DNA of 64,000 nt from Bacteroidota bacterium (lineage in GTDB: Bacteria; Bacteroidota; Bacteroidia; Chitinophagales; Chitinophagaceae): the NCBI GenBank assembly GCA_030706635.1, contig JAUZOD010000013.1, positions 17,078 to 81,077 on the forward strand, read 5' to 3'. The notes under the pieces were generated by a model, which was not told the DNA's origin, did not search any database, and saw only the letters and a program-made list of their open reading frames with translations. Every line of letters begins with the position of its first letter. Position 1 is the first letter of the stretch. Below, piece after piece: positions 37,362-46,409 of this stretch. Made by a program: the position numbers and the translations under genes.

Positions 37362-38651
37362 ATGAAATACCTGGCGCTCAATCCCTTGATATTTAAGCAG
37401 AACCGTCAAAGATTTCAAAAGGAAATGCTGGCTTCCTCCGTGGCCATTTTCGTCAGCAACGACGAAATGCCTTCCAACGGGGATGCGACATACCCATTTA
37501 AACAGAATAGTGATCTTTACTGGCTAACAGGGATCGTTCAGGAAGACAGCATGCTTATTCTCTTTCCGGATCATCCCGATCACAAATACCGTGAAGTGCT
37601 GGTGCTGACAAGACCAAATGAATTGAAAGAGAAATGGGATGGCAAAAGGCTGCGTGCTGAAGAAGGTAAAGCCATATCGGGAATAGATACGGTCATCTGG
37701 CTTGACGTTCATGACTCCCTGTTGCAGACATGGATTCATCTGGCAAAATATATTTACCTGGATTCGAATGAAAACGATCGCAAGAGCAGCGTTGTCCAGA
37801 CGCGTACATACCGGTTCATTGAAGAGAGCAAAAAACGCTATCCGCTGCATCAATATCTTCGTTCCGCACCGATTCTGAAAGCATTGCGCTCAGTCAAAAC
37901 GCCGGAAGAGGTGGAAGTGATTCAGAAAGCCATCGACATTACGCACAATACATTCAACCGGGTGATGCAATTTATGCGTCCGGGTGTTTTTGAATTTGAC
38001 GTGGAAGCCGAGATCCAGCATTCTTTTTTATCCCAGAGAGCCACCGGCCCTGCCTATGGCAGTATCCTGGCTTCCGGCGGAAATGCGTGCATCCTGCACT
38101 ATGTTGCCAATAACCAGGAATGCAGGAACGGAGATATGATCCTGATGGACTTTGGAGCGGAATATGGCGGTTACTGTGCTGATCTTAGTCGCACAATTCC
38201 CGTGAATGGAAGGTTTACCAAACGTCAGAAGGAAGTGTACAATGCCTGTCTTCATTTACACAGGTTTGCTAAAAGCCTGCTCAAACCGGGAACCATCATC
38301 AACGAATATCATCAGCAGGTGGGAGACGAAGCGGACATCATTTTTCAAAAGATCGGGCTTATCAGTAAATCGGATGTGAAGAATGCCACGCGCGAGAATC
38401 CGGCTTACTGGAAATATATGTATCATGGCATTTCCCATCATCTTGGCATTGATGTGCATGATCTGGGAACACGCACCGAACCTTTACGGGCAGGCATGGT
38501 GCTTACGGTGGAACCCGGAATTTATATTGAGGAAGAAAAACTGGGAATACGTATTGAAAATAATGTGTGGCTTACAAAGAATGGAAATAGAGACCTGATG
38601 AAGAACATACCGATTACGGTAGAAGACATCGAAGCCGCAATGAAACACTGA
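37362..38651 (+). CDS. Xaa-Pro aminopeptidase (M24B, PepP type)
   Basis: 429-aa dimetal aminopeptidase that releases N-terminal residues preceding proline. Start at 37362 (MKYLALNPLIFKQNRQRF). The creatinase-like N-terminal domain (~1-170) includes NDEMPSNGDATYPFKQNSDLYWLTG. The pita-bread catalytic domain shows the first ligand Asp pair in LMDFGAEYGGYCADLSRTIP, HGISHHLGIDVHDLG and the final glutamates VLTVEPGIYIEEE and GIRIENNVW. All five metal-ligand segments (D, D, H, E, E) are present. No signal peptide. Length typical of PepP (~440). Confidence 0.94.
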   Translation: MKYLALNPLIFKQNRQRFQKEMLASSVAIFVSNDEMPSNGDATYPFKQNSDLYWLTGIVQEDSMLILFPDHPDHKYREVLVLTRPNELKEKWDGKRLRAEEGKAISGIDTVIWLDVHDSLLQTWIHLAKYIYLDSNENDRKSSVVQTRTYRFIEESKKRYPLHQYLRSAPILKALRSVKTPEEVEVIQKAIDITHNTFNRVMQFMRPGVFEFDVEAEIQHSFLSQRATGPAYGSILASGGNACILHYVANNQECRNGDMILMDFGAEYGGYCADLSRTIPVNGRFTKRQKEVYNACLHLHRFAKSLLKPGTIINEYHQQVGDEADIIFQKIGLISKSDVKNATRENPAYWKYMYHGISHHLGIDVHDLGTRTEPLRAGMVLTVEPGIYIEEEKLGIRIENNVWLTKNGNRDLMKNIPITVEDIEAAMKH

Positions 38652-38694
38652 CCCGGACATTAAACCCGAACCCGAGACAAACCCGCATATTTTC

Positions 38695-39459
38695 ATGAAA
38701 CAACTCCCGAATCTCTTTACATTACTGAATTTGTTTTTTGGTTGCATTGCCCTGATCTGCATTTTACAAAACGGCATCAGTATTGTGTACACCGGCGATG
38801 GAATACAATATGTGGACATTCCGGAAAAGATATGGCTCGCGCCGCTGTTCATTGGCCTCGCCGCTGTTGCCGATTTTATAGACGGTCTTGTGGCGAGGCT
38901 GCTGAAAGTCTCCTCTCCACTTGGTCGTGAACTGGATTCGCTGGCCGACCTGGTGAGTTTTGGTGTGGCTCCCGGTATGATCATCTACCAGTTTTTAAGG
39001 ATGAGTTTTATGAGGCAACCGGATGGCGCGGATATTTCCCTCGTCTGGTTATTTCCAGCGATGATCCTGCCTTGTGCTGCCGCCGTTCGGCTTGCCCGGT
39101 TTAATCTGGATGTATCACAGTCTCATTCCTTCAAAGGTGTTCCCGTGCCCGCCATAGGATTGCTGATCGCTTCCTTTCCGTTAATCTACTGGACAAAAAA
39201 CAGCAACCCAGTCATCAGCATCCTGCTGAATAAATGGTTTTTATATGGTCTCGTACTTGTTTTAAGTTATGCTATGGTCAGGCGTTTTCCTGTAATGGCT
39301 ATGAAATTTAACAAAGCATCTGTGGGTCAGCAGCTTCCCCGCATCATCCTGCTGCTCATTTCCCTGATCTCTCTTTTCTTTTTGCAATGGCTGGCCGTTC
39401 CGGTCATTTTCCTTTTTTACATTGTATTATCTTTGATCTTCAAAAACAGGATCGTATGA
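38695..39459 (+). CDS. pssA: CDP-diacylglycerol-serine O-phosphatidyltransferase
   Basis: 254-aa membrane enzyme making phosphatidylserine, precursor of phosphatidylethanolamine. The CDP-alcohol phosphotransferase signature DG-x2-AR-x8-G-x3-D-x3-D is exact: DGLVARLLKVSSPLGRELDS and the following LAD (~residues 64-86). Six to eight hydrophobic segments follow. It starts with MKQLPNLFTLLNLFFG, normal for the Gram-positive/Bacteroidota type PssA. Its TGA overlaps the purS start by 4 bp. Confidence 0.92.
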   Translation: MKQLPNLFTLLNLFFGCIALICILQNGISIVYTGDGIQYVDIPEKIWLAPLFIGLAAVADFIDGLVARLLKVSSPLGRELDSLADLVSFGVAPGMIIYQFLRMSFMRQPDGADISLVWLFPAMILPCAAAVRLARFNLDVSQSHSFKGVPVPAIGLLIASFPLIYWTKNSNPVISILLNKWFLYGLVLVLSYAMVRRFPVMAMKFNKASVGQQLPRIILLLISLISLFFLQWLAVPVIFLFYIVLSLIFKNRIV

Positions 39460-39701
39460 ATTTTTCCGTGCAGGTTAAGGTGATGCCGCTGAAAGAATTA
39501 CTGGATCCCCAGGGCAAAGCCGTTATGGGTGGTCTTCGTAATCTTGGCTTACAATCGGTCCGGGACGTCCGGATTGGAAAAACCATCCAGCTTCAGGTGG
39601 AGGCGCAGTCTTCAGAACAGGCAAAAGAAATTGCCGAAGAAGCAAGTAAAAAACTGCTGGCAAATCCTGTGATGGAATATTTTGAGGTGTCTGTTCAATA
39701 A
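39456..39701 (+). CDS. purS: Phosphoribosylformylglycinamidine synthase subunit PurS
   Basis: 81-aa protein. PurS bridges PurL and PurQ in the small-type FGAM synthase complex of purine synthesis. Features: VKVMPLKELLDPQGKAV near the N-terminus, GLRNLGLQSVRDVRIGKTIQL and the C-terminal EEASKKLLANPVMEYFEVSV, all characteristic. Start at 39456 gives the usual length; a longer reading would run into pssA. ATGA overlap with pssA implies coupling. purL/purQ are not in the window. Confidence 0.93.
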   Translation: MNFSVQVKVMPLKELLDPQGKAVMGGLRNLGLQSVRDVRIGKTIQLQVEAQSSEQAKEIAEEASKKLLANPVMEYFEVSVQ

Positions 39702-39825
39702 GAATTTGAAAATTTGAAAATGTGCTGATTTGAAAATGATTTCAGGCACAGGCTTATAAAGCTCAATACAGAAATCTGAATTTGTTTTCATTTTCAAATT
39801 TTCAAATCAGCAAATTTTCAAATTC
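39702..39825. repeat. Family C/B hybrid inverted repeat (copy C2), tandem purS/rsmI
   Basis: Left arm 39702-39739: AATTTGAAAATTTGAAAATG, then TGTGCTGATTTGAAAATG, i.e. family C words with a family B word (TGTGCTGAT) inserted. Right arm 39787-39825 is its complement (TTTTCAAATCAGCAAATTTT). It begins on the base after the purS stop and ends 3 bp before the rsmI ATG. Confidence 0.9.
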
Positions 39826-39828
39826 CCC

Positions 39829-40494
39829 ATGCTTTACCTTGTTCCTTCCCCCATAGGCAATCTGCAGGACATCAGCTTCCGGGCTCTGGACACACTTAAG
39901 AAAGTCGATTTGATTTTGGCGGAAGATACGCGTACCTCGCTAAAGCTCCTGAATCATTATCAAATCATCAAGCCCCTTACGCCTTATCATCAGCACAACG
40001 AGCACAAAGTGTTGCGTCACCTGGTTGATCAGTTGCTGCAGGGTAAAATAATGGCCCTGCTTACGGATGCGGGTACGCCTGGAGTCTCCGATCCCGCTTT
40101 TTTGCTGGTAAGGGAGTGTATCCAGGTGAATATCCGTGTGGAATGCCTGCCCGGGGCAACGGCATTTGTTCCGGCGCTACTGAACAGCGGCCTTCCCATG
40201 AACCGTTTTTGTTTTGAAGGGTTTTTACCCTTGAAGAAAGGAAGGCAGAGCCTGCTGAAGAATCTGGCTGCCGAACAGAGGACCATGGTTTTTTATGAAT
40301 CACCCTTGAGACTTGTGAGAACATTGCAGGAATTCATACTGTATTTTGGAGCAGACAGAAAATGTTCTGTCAGCCGGGAGCTGACCAAACTTTATGAAGA
40401 AAATATTCGCGGAACACTCCGTGAAGTCGCCGATCACTTTATTGAAAAAGGGGTTAAGGGTGAGATCGTGCTGGTGGTCGAAGGTATTGGATAA
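39829..40494 (+). CDS. rsmI: 16S rRNA (cytidine-2'-O)-methyltransferase RsmI
   Basis: 221-aa SAM-dependent methyltransferase of the tetrapyrrole-methylase fold, modifying C1402 of 16S rRNA. Clear signature segments: LYLVPSPIGNLQDISFRAL, LAEDTRTSLKLLNHY, LLTDAGTPGVSDPAFLLVREC (SAM site), LPGATAFVPALLNSGLP and ESPLRLVRTL. Shorter than E. coli RsmI (286) because it lacks the C-terminal extension, which is usual in Bacteroidota. Its ATG lies 3 bp from repeat C2. Confidence 0.95.
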   Translation: MLYLVPSPIGNLQDISFRALDTLKKVDLILAEDTRTSLKLLNHYQIIKPLTPYHQHNEHKVLRHLVDQLLQGKIMALLTDAGTPGVSDPAFLLVRECIQVNIRVECLPGATAFVPALLNSGLPMNRFCFEGFLPLKKGRQSLLKNLAAEQRTMVFYESPLRLVRTLQEFILYFGADRKCSVSRELTKLYEENIRGTLREVADHFIEKGVKGEIVLVVEGIG

Positions 40495-40521
40495 TGTTTA
40501 TCTTTTTAAATCGTTCATTAT

Positions 40522-42402
40522 ATGATGAGGCAGTCGCGTGTTTTTTTGAAAACATTTTTTCGTCCGGCAGCCTGTATGCTTATCGTGCAGTGTATTGCTG
40601 TTTTTTGTTTTGCCCAGCCTGACCGATGGCAGCAGCGCGTGAAATATTTTATGGATATCGACATGAACGTTGTCAATAACCGGTTTGACGGAAAGCAGCA
40701 TCTGGAATACAGCAATCATTCACCAGACACCCTGCGTAAGATTTTCTATCATTTGTATTGGAATGCTTTTCAGCCGAACAGCATGATGGACAACCGGAGC
40801 CGCGTACTGGGGCAAACACTCATCAACGACAATCCGGATTGGGACGATCGTGTCAGAGACAGGATACTGCATTTAACACCCGCAGAGATTGGTTATCAGA
40901 GAATACTGTCCCTCAAAATGAATGGTGTTGAGCAGCCATTTAAGGTGGAAGAGACCATTCTTGAAGTAACCCTGACCAAGCCCATTCTTCCGAATAGCAC
41001 CGTAAATCTGGACATGGAGTTTGAAGCGCAGGTGCCTTTGCAAATCCGCCGGAGCGGCCGGGATAACCCGGAAACCCAGGTGCGTTATTCCATGAGCCAG
41101 TGGTATCCCAAACTATGCGAATACGATTATGCAGGATGGCATCCTACACCCTATGTAGGACGTGAGTTCTATGGCGTCTGGGGTGATTTTGATGTTAAGA
41201 TCCGTATTGACAAAACCTATATACTGGGAGGAACCGGCTATTTACAGAACCCCAACCAGATCGGCTACGGATATGAATCTCCAGGTACGAAAATTATCCG
41301 GCCCAAAGGGGAAAAACTAACCTGGCATTTCTATGCACCCAACGTGCATGATTTTGTTTGGGCAGCCGATCCGGAGTTTAAACATGCCAGTAAGAAAATC
41401 CGTGAAGGGCTGACCCTGCATGTATTGTATAAGACCAACAAAACCCCCGAGAAGAAATGGTTAAATATTCTGGATCAGGCCGCACTGGCATTGCCGTTTA
41501 TTGAAAAGACCTTCGGCCCCTATCCCTACAAACAGTATTCATTTATTAATGGCGGAGATGGTGGCATGGAATACCCTATGGCAACCCTGCTGAAGGATTC
41601 TGGTGGCTGGATGCATGAGTTTATGCATAGCTGGAACCAGGGCATGCTGGGTACGAATGAATTGAAATATCCCTGGATGGATGAAGGATTTACTCAGTAC
41701 GCCGGCGCCCGGGTTTGGGGATATTTAAATAAAGACACATCGGACGATCAGATCTATAAAAATGAATACAATCATTATTTCTCTCTGGCTAAAAGCAATT
41801 TGCAGGAACCCCTGAGTACATACGCAGATTTTTACAATACCAATATGGGTTATAATCTTTCTGTTTATTATAAAGGAGCCGTTTTTATGGTTCAGCTGGG
41901 GTATATTGTCGGAGATCAGGTGCTGGACAGGATACTCCTGGAATATTACCGGGAATGGCGTTTTAAACATCCAAATGCCGACGATTTTTTTCGCGTGGCG
42001 GAAAAAGTGAGTGATCTGCAGCTCGACTGGTACAAGGATTTTTGGATCAACAGCATCAAAACGGTGGATTATGGAATAGACAGCCTCTGGGAAGTGAACG
42101 GGAAAACCAGGATTCGTTTACGCATGATCGGGAAAGTTCCGATGCCCCTGGATGTGTTGCTGCAGTTCAAAGATGGCAGCCGGGAAATGGCGTATATACC
42201 TCAGTACCTGATGTTCGGATCGAAACCGGTGGAAGATAAATCCATTCCACGCATCGTTTATGAACCCTGGAAATGGACCAGTCCCGATTATGAGTTTGAA
42301 ATCAATCACCGGCTTACGGACCTCAAAGAAATAGAAATAGATCCTTCACACCGGATGGCAGACTTGAATCGGGGAAATAATCGTCTGGAGCTGAAATGGT
42401 AG
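40522..42402 (+). CDS. Secreted M1-like (gluzincin) metallopeptidase, copy 1
   Basis: 626-aa exported peptidase. Signal peptide ACMLIVQCIAVFCFAQ. N-terminal beta-sandwich (~35-270), then the catalytic domain with the substrate-side GGDGGMEYPM (M1 GxMEN equivalent) and zinc site His365-Glu366-x-x-His369 (HEFMH) with Glu388 18 residues later (WMDEGF). Catalytic tyrosine and the rest of the M1 fold follow. A short C-terminal beta domain ends in DLNRGNNRLELKW. Function: aminopeptidase/peptide turnover in the periplasm or at the surface (family inference). A second member at 46410-48365 shares the motifs YPWMDEGF and the closing pattern NxSNN/NRGNN. Separate transcription unit. Confidence 0.9.
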   Translation: MMRQSRVFLKTFFRPAACMLIVQCIAVFCFAQPDRWQQRVKYFMDIDMNVVNNRFDGKQHLEYSNHSPDTLRKIFYHLYWNAFQPNSMMDNRSRVLGQTLINDNPDWDDRVRDRILHLTPAEIGYQRILSLKMNGVEQPFKVEETILEVTLTKPILPNSTVNLDMEFEAQVPLQIRRSGRDNPETQVRYSMSQWYPKLCEYDYAGWHPTPYVGREFYGVWGDFDVKIRIDKTYILGGTGYLQNPNQIGYGYESPGTKIIRPKGEKLTWHFYAPNVHDFVWAADPEFKHASKKIREGLTLHVLYKTNKTPEKKWLNILDQAALALPFIEKTFGPYPYKQYSFINGGDGGMEYPMATLLKDSGGWMHEFMHSWNQGMLGTNELKYPWMDEGFTQYAGARVWGYLNKDTSDDQIYKNEYNHYFSLAKSNLQEPLSTYADFYNTNMGYNLSVYYKGAVFMVQLGYIVGDQVLDRILLEYYREWRFKHPNADDFFRVAEKVSDLQLDWYKDFWINSIKTVDYGIDSLWEVNGKTRIRLRMIGKVPMPLDVLLQFKDGSREMAYIPQYLMFGSKPVEDKSIPRIVYEPWKWTSPDYEFEINHRLTDLKEIEIDPSHRMADLNRGNNRLELKW

Positions 42403-42426
42403 AATAATCGGAAAATAGAATCCGGT

Positions 42427-43089
42427 CTATCTCCTGAAATATTTGTTGATTGCCTCCACCCGGTTTCCTACGTGCAGTTTTTCATAGATGTGGTACACAT
42501 GTTTGCGTACAGTCTCCTGACTGATATAGAGGTTAGCGGCGATTTCCTTATACAGGAATCCAAGGGAAAGTTGCTGCAGGATCTCATTCTCCCGGTTTGA
42601 TAAAACGGGCAATGGTTTTGCCTTTCCTGAGAAAGATCCTGCCCAGATTCCCCGTACGGAAGAAGTATGTTGAAAAGCGTTCACCACTTTCCTGGCGATC
42701 TGGCTGCTCATAGGTGCTCCGCCTTGCGTCAATTCCCTGATCGCTTCCAGCAGGCGGTCGGGATGTGTTTTCTTCAGAACATATCCGTGGGCGCCGGCAT
42801 TCAGTGCTTCGAATATTTTCTCATCGTCGTCGTATACCGTACAAATCAAAAACAGCAGCCCGGGATATTTTGGTTTGAGTTCCCGTATAATGTCTATTCC
42901 GCTCTCTTCATCGCCCAGATTGATATCAATTAAAGTGACCTGTGGCCGGAGAGCCGGAATCAGGATAATGGCTTCCTGAAATCCGGAACAACTGCCAGCC
43001 AGTTCAAAATCCTCTGTTCTCAGGATCAATAACTCCATTGCATTGCGTATTTCCGGGTGATCTTCAACGATGCATACGGAGATGGACAT
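42427..43089 (-). CDS. NarL/LuxR-type response regulator
   Basis: 220-aa DNA-binding regulator. Receiver domain 1-~125 with acidic pocket Glu9-Asp10 and phospho-acceptor Asp55 (TLIDINLG), switch Thr near 84 and Lys105 (VLKKTHP). C-terminal LuxR helix-turn-helix ~162-216 (LSNRENEILQQLSLG, KEIAANLYISQETVRKH). No histidine kinase adjoins, so it is an orphan here; its partner is unknown. Repeat A2 sits in its upstream region. Confidence 0.92.
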   Translation of the reverse strand: MSISVCIVEDHPEIRNAMELLILRTEDFELAGSCSGFQEAIILIPALRPQVTLIDINLGDEESGIDIIRELKPKYPGLLFLICTVYDDDEKIFEALNAGAHGYVLKKTHPDRLLEAIRELTQGGAPMSSQIARKVVNAFQHTSSVRGIWAGSFSGKAKPLPVLSNRENEILQQLSLGFLYKEIAANLYISQETVRKHVYHIYEKLHVGNRVEAINKYFRR

Positions 43090-43118
43090 GGGTTGAATAT
43101 TTGTAGATGAGGATTTTC

Positions 43119-43201
43119 GGGTTGACGGTTGACAGTTGACGGTTGACCGATTTCAGGGCGGACTTCGAAAGAAAAGTCGGTCAACCGTCAACCGTCAACT
43201 C
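43119..43201. repeat. Family A inverted repeat (copy A2), tandem rsmG/regulator
   Basis: Left arm GGGTTGACGGTTGACAG plus TTGACGGTTGACCG (43119-43149), right arm 43178-43201 of GTCAACC words. The core is best matched on the minus strand (GAAGTCCGCCCTGAAAT against GAATTCGCACCTGAT). It lies 30 bp before the regulator start. Confidence 0.88.
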
Positions 43202-43255
43202 TTTAACCCGGGATAATTAAATTTACCGTACCTCTCCGGAGCACGAACAGTAAAA

Positions 43256-43915
43256 TCACCCTCTGCCATAGGGTATATGCAGGAGATACTTCTCAATAAA
43301 TGCAGGTTCGGGAAATAGTTGGTGCACATCGGTGATGCCGGGGCGGCTGCCACTGTCTGAGATTTCAGAATTGAGGTCGCCCCCCTTTAAACAGATGAGG
43401 CCGCTGGCAAAGGGGCGTCCATTTTCTGAATCCCGGGTTTGCTGGGGCATTTGATTTTTCAGCAATGGCCGGGACCATTCCCATAATTCCCTTAACGAAG
43501 CCGCCGCGCGGGAAACTGCAACATCAAATTTCCTTCCTTTGATTTCCTCTGCCCGGATATGTTCGGTGCTTACATTTTTTAAGCCGAGAGCTTCTTTTAT
43601 CCCTTCTACTACTTTGAGTTTTTTTCCAATGCTGTCTACCAGGTGAAAATCAACCTCAGGAAAAAAAATAGCCAGTGGAATGCCCGGAAATCCGCCACCG
43701 GTGCCGATATCAATCACCCGGCTGCCGGGCGGGAAATCAAATACGGCGGCGATGCTCAGGGAATGCAGTACGTGTTTTTCATAAAGGCTCCCAATGTCTT
43801 TCCGGGAGATTACGTTGATTTGCGTATTCCAATGACCATACAATGCCTCCAGCGCACCAAGCTGTTCCAGTTGTTCCGGTGTAAAATCAGCGAAATAACG
43901 GGTAACTATCTCCAT
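43256..43915 (-). CDS. rsmG: 16S rRNA (guanine-N7)-methyltransferase RsmG
   Basis: 219-aa SAM-dependent methyltransferase for G527 of 16S rRNA. Start at 43915 (MEIVTRYFADFTPEQ); seven codons upstream (43936) another ATG exists. SAM-binding VIDIGTGGGFPGIPLAI at 68-83, catalytic-side FDVAVSRAAASL and NVISRKDIGSLYEKHVLHSL are diagnostic. Between RPLLK and GLICLKGG there is a polar insertion of ~20 residues (QQTRDSENGRPFAS) not typical of the family. It overlaps the glycosyltransferase gene by 10 bp, so the pair is cotranscribed. Confidence 0.93.
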   Translation of the reverse strand: MEIVTRYFADFTPEQLEQLGALEALYGHWNTQINVISRKDIGSLYEKHVLHSLSIAAVFDFPPGSRVIDIGTGGGFPGIPLAIFFPEVDFHLVDSIGKKLKVVEGIKEALGLKNVSTEHIRAEEIKGRKFDVAVSRAAASLRELWEWSRPLLKNQMPQQTRDSENGRPFASGLICLKGGDLNSEISDSGSRPGITDVHQLFPEPAFIEKYLLHIPYGRG

Positions 43916-45042
43916 TCCATGCGGGGCTTCTTCCATAATAATGAAGGTGCAAAAATGAGATAATATCCGATCATCCAGATATCCAGTAACCACCAGAAAG
44001 GAAAAAGATCGGCTTCGTTCAGTTTTTTCATGACCCTGAAATAAATAAATCCCTGCAGTAAAAAACGCAATCCAAAAACAGCCAGGGTCCAGGTCCAGTG
44101 AAAATAGATCAGGCTGATGATGAACGCCGGATAGAATAAAAACTGGCTTACCGAATATAAGCCGAGCAGCCATTGTTGTTTCGGCCGGTAAAATTTTCCG
44201 GTGCTATGATGACGGTTTTTCTGCCGGACCCATTCGCGAAATGTTTTTTTGGGTTCCGATAACGTAAAAGATTCCGGATCGATCACGATCTGTGTATTGG
44301 CTCCATGGGCAACCTGGTTGATGAACAGGTCATCATCGCCACCAGGTAAATGATTTACAGAGGAAAATCCCTTATTCTTAAAAAACAAATCCTTTTTATA
44401 GGATAAATTTCTTCCTACGCCCATATAGGGCCGACCTGCCAGGGCATAGGAGAAATATTGGAGGGCCGTATGAAAGGTTTCAAAGCGGATCAGTTTATTA
44501 AGCACACCCGGCTGCTTCCGGTATGGACTGTATCCCAGCACCACCTGTATCCCTTCATCATAACCATCCTGCATTCTTTCTATCCAGCATTCGCTTGCCG
44601 GAACACAATCGGTATCCGTAAGCAAAACCACCTCATGTTTAGCCTCTTTGATGCCTATGCTGAGCGGGTATTTTTTCCCCGGAATTCCTTTGGCTTCATA
44701 TTCCAGATTCACGATATGTAATCCTTTATACGTCTTCTTGAATTCTTCCAGCAGGTAGCGGGTATCATCCTGACTGTTGTGGTTGACTACAATCACTTCG
44801 TAGGTGCTGGGATAAGTCTGCACCAGAGATCCGGGAAGATTGGCAGCCAGATTGGGCGCTTCATCCCGGGCGCAGATGATTACACTTACGGGATGTTGCT
44901 GGGATTTTTCTTTCACCGGTTTGCGGAAGAAAGCCAGTCTTTGAAAAAACCACGTGTAGTAGAAAACCTGGATACCCGTGATCAGACAAAAAATCGTAAA
45001 CCAAATCTCACTCCAGGATAAATAGGACGGCAGTTTATACAT
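43906..45042 (-). CDS. Membrane-bound family 2 glycosyltransferase
   Basis: 378-aa inverting GT-A enzyme. One N-terminal membrane helix (IWFTIFCLITGIQVFYYTWFF), the cytoplasmic catalytic domain (VSVIICARDEAPNLAANL; metal site DTDC; acceptor motif GGDDDLF; a RQKNRHH in place of QxxRW) and 2-3 C-terminal membrane helices. Acceptor and sugar donor cannot be told; candidates include lipid or polysaccharide glycosylation. Downstream overlap with rsmG. Confidence 0.9.
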   Translation of the reverse strand: MYKLPSYLSWSEIWFTIFCLITGIQVFYYTWFFQRLAFFRKPVKEKSQQHPVSVIICARDEAPNLAANLPGSLVQTYPSTYEVIVVNHNSQDDTRYLLEEFKKTYKGLHIVNLEYEAKGIPGKKYPLSIGIKEAKHEVVLLTDTDCVPASECWIERMQDGYDEGIQVVLGYSPYRKQPGVLNKLIRFETFHTALQYFSYALAGRPYMGVGRNLSYKKDLFFKNKGFSSVNHLPGGDDDLFINQVAHGANTQIVIDPESFTLSEPKKTFREWVRQKNRHHSTGKFYRPKQQWLLGLYSVSQFLFYPAFIISLIYFHWTWTLAVFGLRFLLQGFIYFRVMKKLNEADLFPFWWLLDIWMIGYYLIFAPSLLWKKPRMEWR

Positions 45043-45108
45043 TCAATGCTACAGTTAGTTAGGGACGGTAAATTTACGTAATAATACGGTTTCCCGGGAT
45101 CAATTCGC

Positions 45109-45193
45109 TGACGGTTGACAGTTGACGGTTGACCGATGTCAGCCACGAATGTGCATGTGAAGGCCTTCAACCGTCAACTGTCAACCGCCAACC
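45109..45193. repeat. Family A inverted repeat (copy A3), divergent glycosyltransferase/tgt
   Basis: Left arm TGACGGTTGACAGTTGACGG and continuing GTTGACCG (45109-45135), right arm 45166-45193 with CCGTCAACTGTCAACCGCC. The core is the most diverged of the family. An in-frame ATG at 45136 inside it would add spurious residues to Tgt. Confidence 0.88.
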
Positions 45194-45213
45194 CTAACTT
45201 GCAGGTTTATCTC

Positions 45214-46353
45214 ATGCCGCATCTATCCTTTAATCTCATTGCCACTGATCCTTCTTCCAAAGCCCGCGCCGGTCTTATACAAACTGATCATGGGGATATT
45301 CCAACACCCATTTTCATGCCTGTCGGTACAGCGGGTAGCGTAAAAGCAGTCACTGCCGGCCAGCTGGAACAGGAAGTGAAGGCCCGGGTCATCCTGGGCA
45401 ATACCTATCATCTTTATTTGCGGCCGGGTACCGGGGTGCTGGAAAATGCCGGCGGAATTCATCGTTTTATAAACTGGAGCAGACCTGTGCTCACCGACAG
45501 CGGCGGATACCAGGTTTTTTCTCTCGCCGGGACCCGGAAGATCACGGAAGAAGGTGTTGTGTTCAAATCTCATATTGACGGATCCGCTCATTTGTTCACG
45601 CCGGAAAAAGTAATGGATATTCAACGCAGCATAGGCGGCGATATCATCATGGCTTTTGATGAATGCCCGGCTTTCGGAGCAGGGTATGAATATGCCAGGT
45701 CCTCCATGGATCTTACACACCGCTGGCTGGACAGATGTCTGGCGCGGTTCGCCGGTACGCCGGACAAATACGGATATGCTCAAAATCTTTTTCCGATCGT
45801 GCAGGGTGGGGTCTTTGAGGACCTGCGCCGGGAATCCTGCGAATTTATTTCTTCCCGGAATGCATTGGGAAATGCCATCGGCGGATTAAGTGTAGGTGAG
45901 CCGGATGAGCAATTATATGAAATGACAGCTCTTTGCTGCGAACATCTGCCCCCGGAAAAGCCCCGCTATCTGATGGGTGTCGGCACGCCATGGAATCTAT
46001 TGGAATGCATCGCCCTGGGTGTTGACATGTTTGATTGCGTGATGCCTACGCGAAACGGAAGGAATGGTATGCTTTTCACCTCGAAGGGGGTGATTAATAT
46101 TGATAATAAAAAATGGGAAAATGACTTTTCGCCGATTGACGACGGCATTGATTGCACTTTAAGCAACCAATATAGTAAAGCGTATCTCCGGCACCTTATC
46201 AAAAGCAAAGAACTTACGGCTTTAACTATCGCCAGCGTGCATAATCTTTCGTTCTATCTGCATCTGGTAAAGGAGTGCCGTGAACATATCCTGCAGGGAG
46301 ATTTTGCCAGTTGGAAAAATCAGCAGGTGGAATTACTTAAACAAAGGCTGTGA
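45214..46353 (+). CDS. tgt: tRNA-guanine transglycosylase
   Basis: 379-aa enzyme exchanging the wobble guanine of tRNAs for preQ1 in queuosine synthesis. Start at 45214 (MPHLSFNLIATDPSSKARAG). Hallmarks: TPIFMPVGTAGSVKAV, TDSGGYQVFSL with the general-acid Asp, MAFDECPAF, PIVQGGVFEDLR, GGLSVGEP, and the nucleophile segment DMFDCVMPTRNGRNG. The zinc motif CxCxxC is degenerate: DGIDCTLSNQYSKAYLRHL keeps only one cysteine, as I recall for Bacteroidota Tgt in general. Ends 1 bp before repeat A4. Confidence 0.95.
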   Translation: MPHLSFNLIATDPSSKARAGLIQTDHGDIPTPIFMPVGTAGSVKAVTAGQLEQEVKARVILGNTYHLYLRPGTGVLENAGGIHRFINWSRPVLTDSGGYQVFSLAGTRKITEEGVVFKSHIDGSAHLFTPEKVMDIQRSIGGDIIMAFDECPAFGAGYEYARSSMDLTHRWLDRCLARFAGTPDKYGYAQNLFPIVQGGVFEDLRRESCEFISSRNALGNAIGGLSVGEPDEQLYEMTALCCEHLPPEKPRYLMGVGTPWNLLECIALGVDMFDCVMPTRNGRNGMLFTSKGVINIDNKKWENDFSPIDDGIDCTLSNQYSKAYLRHLIKSKELTALTIASVHNLSFYLHLVKECREHILQGDFASWKNQQVELLKQRL

Positions 46354-46408
46354 GAAGTTGACGGAACTCAATTGCGGATTCGCACACAAGGGCCGTCAAC
46401 CGTCAACC
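46354..46408. repeat. Family A inverted repeat (copy A4), shortened, convergent genes
   Basis: Left arm reduced to GAAGTTGACGG (46354-46364). The right arm CCGTCAACCGTCAACC ends at 46408, one base before the stop of the downstream peptidase. The core matches best on the minus strand (GAATCCGCAATTGAG). It starts on the base after the tgt stop codon. It is the whole spacer. Confidence 0.8.
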
Positions 46409-46409
46409 A

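Noticed and set aside
45136..45213. Upstream in-frame start for tgt giving an N-terminal extension with NRQLSTANP
   Set aside because: These residues are translation of the GTTGAC repeat A3. The same artefact (NGQPST, NRQLSTVN) appears at other A copies, for example upstream of ATPase 2 at 56218-56304. Tgt begins at 45214 by length and homology.
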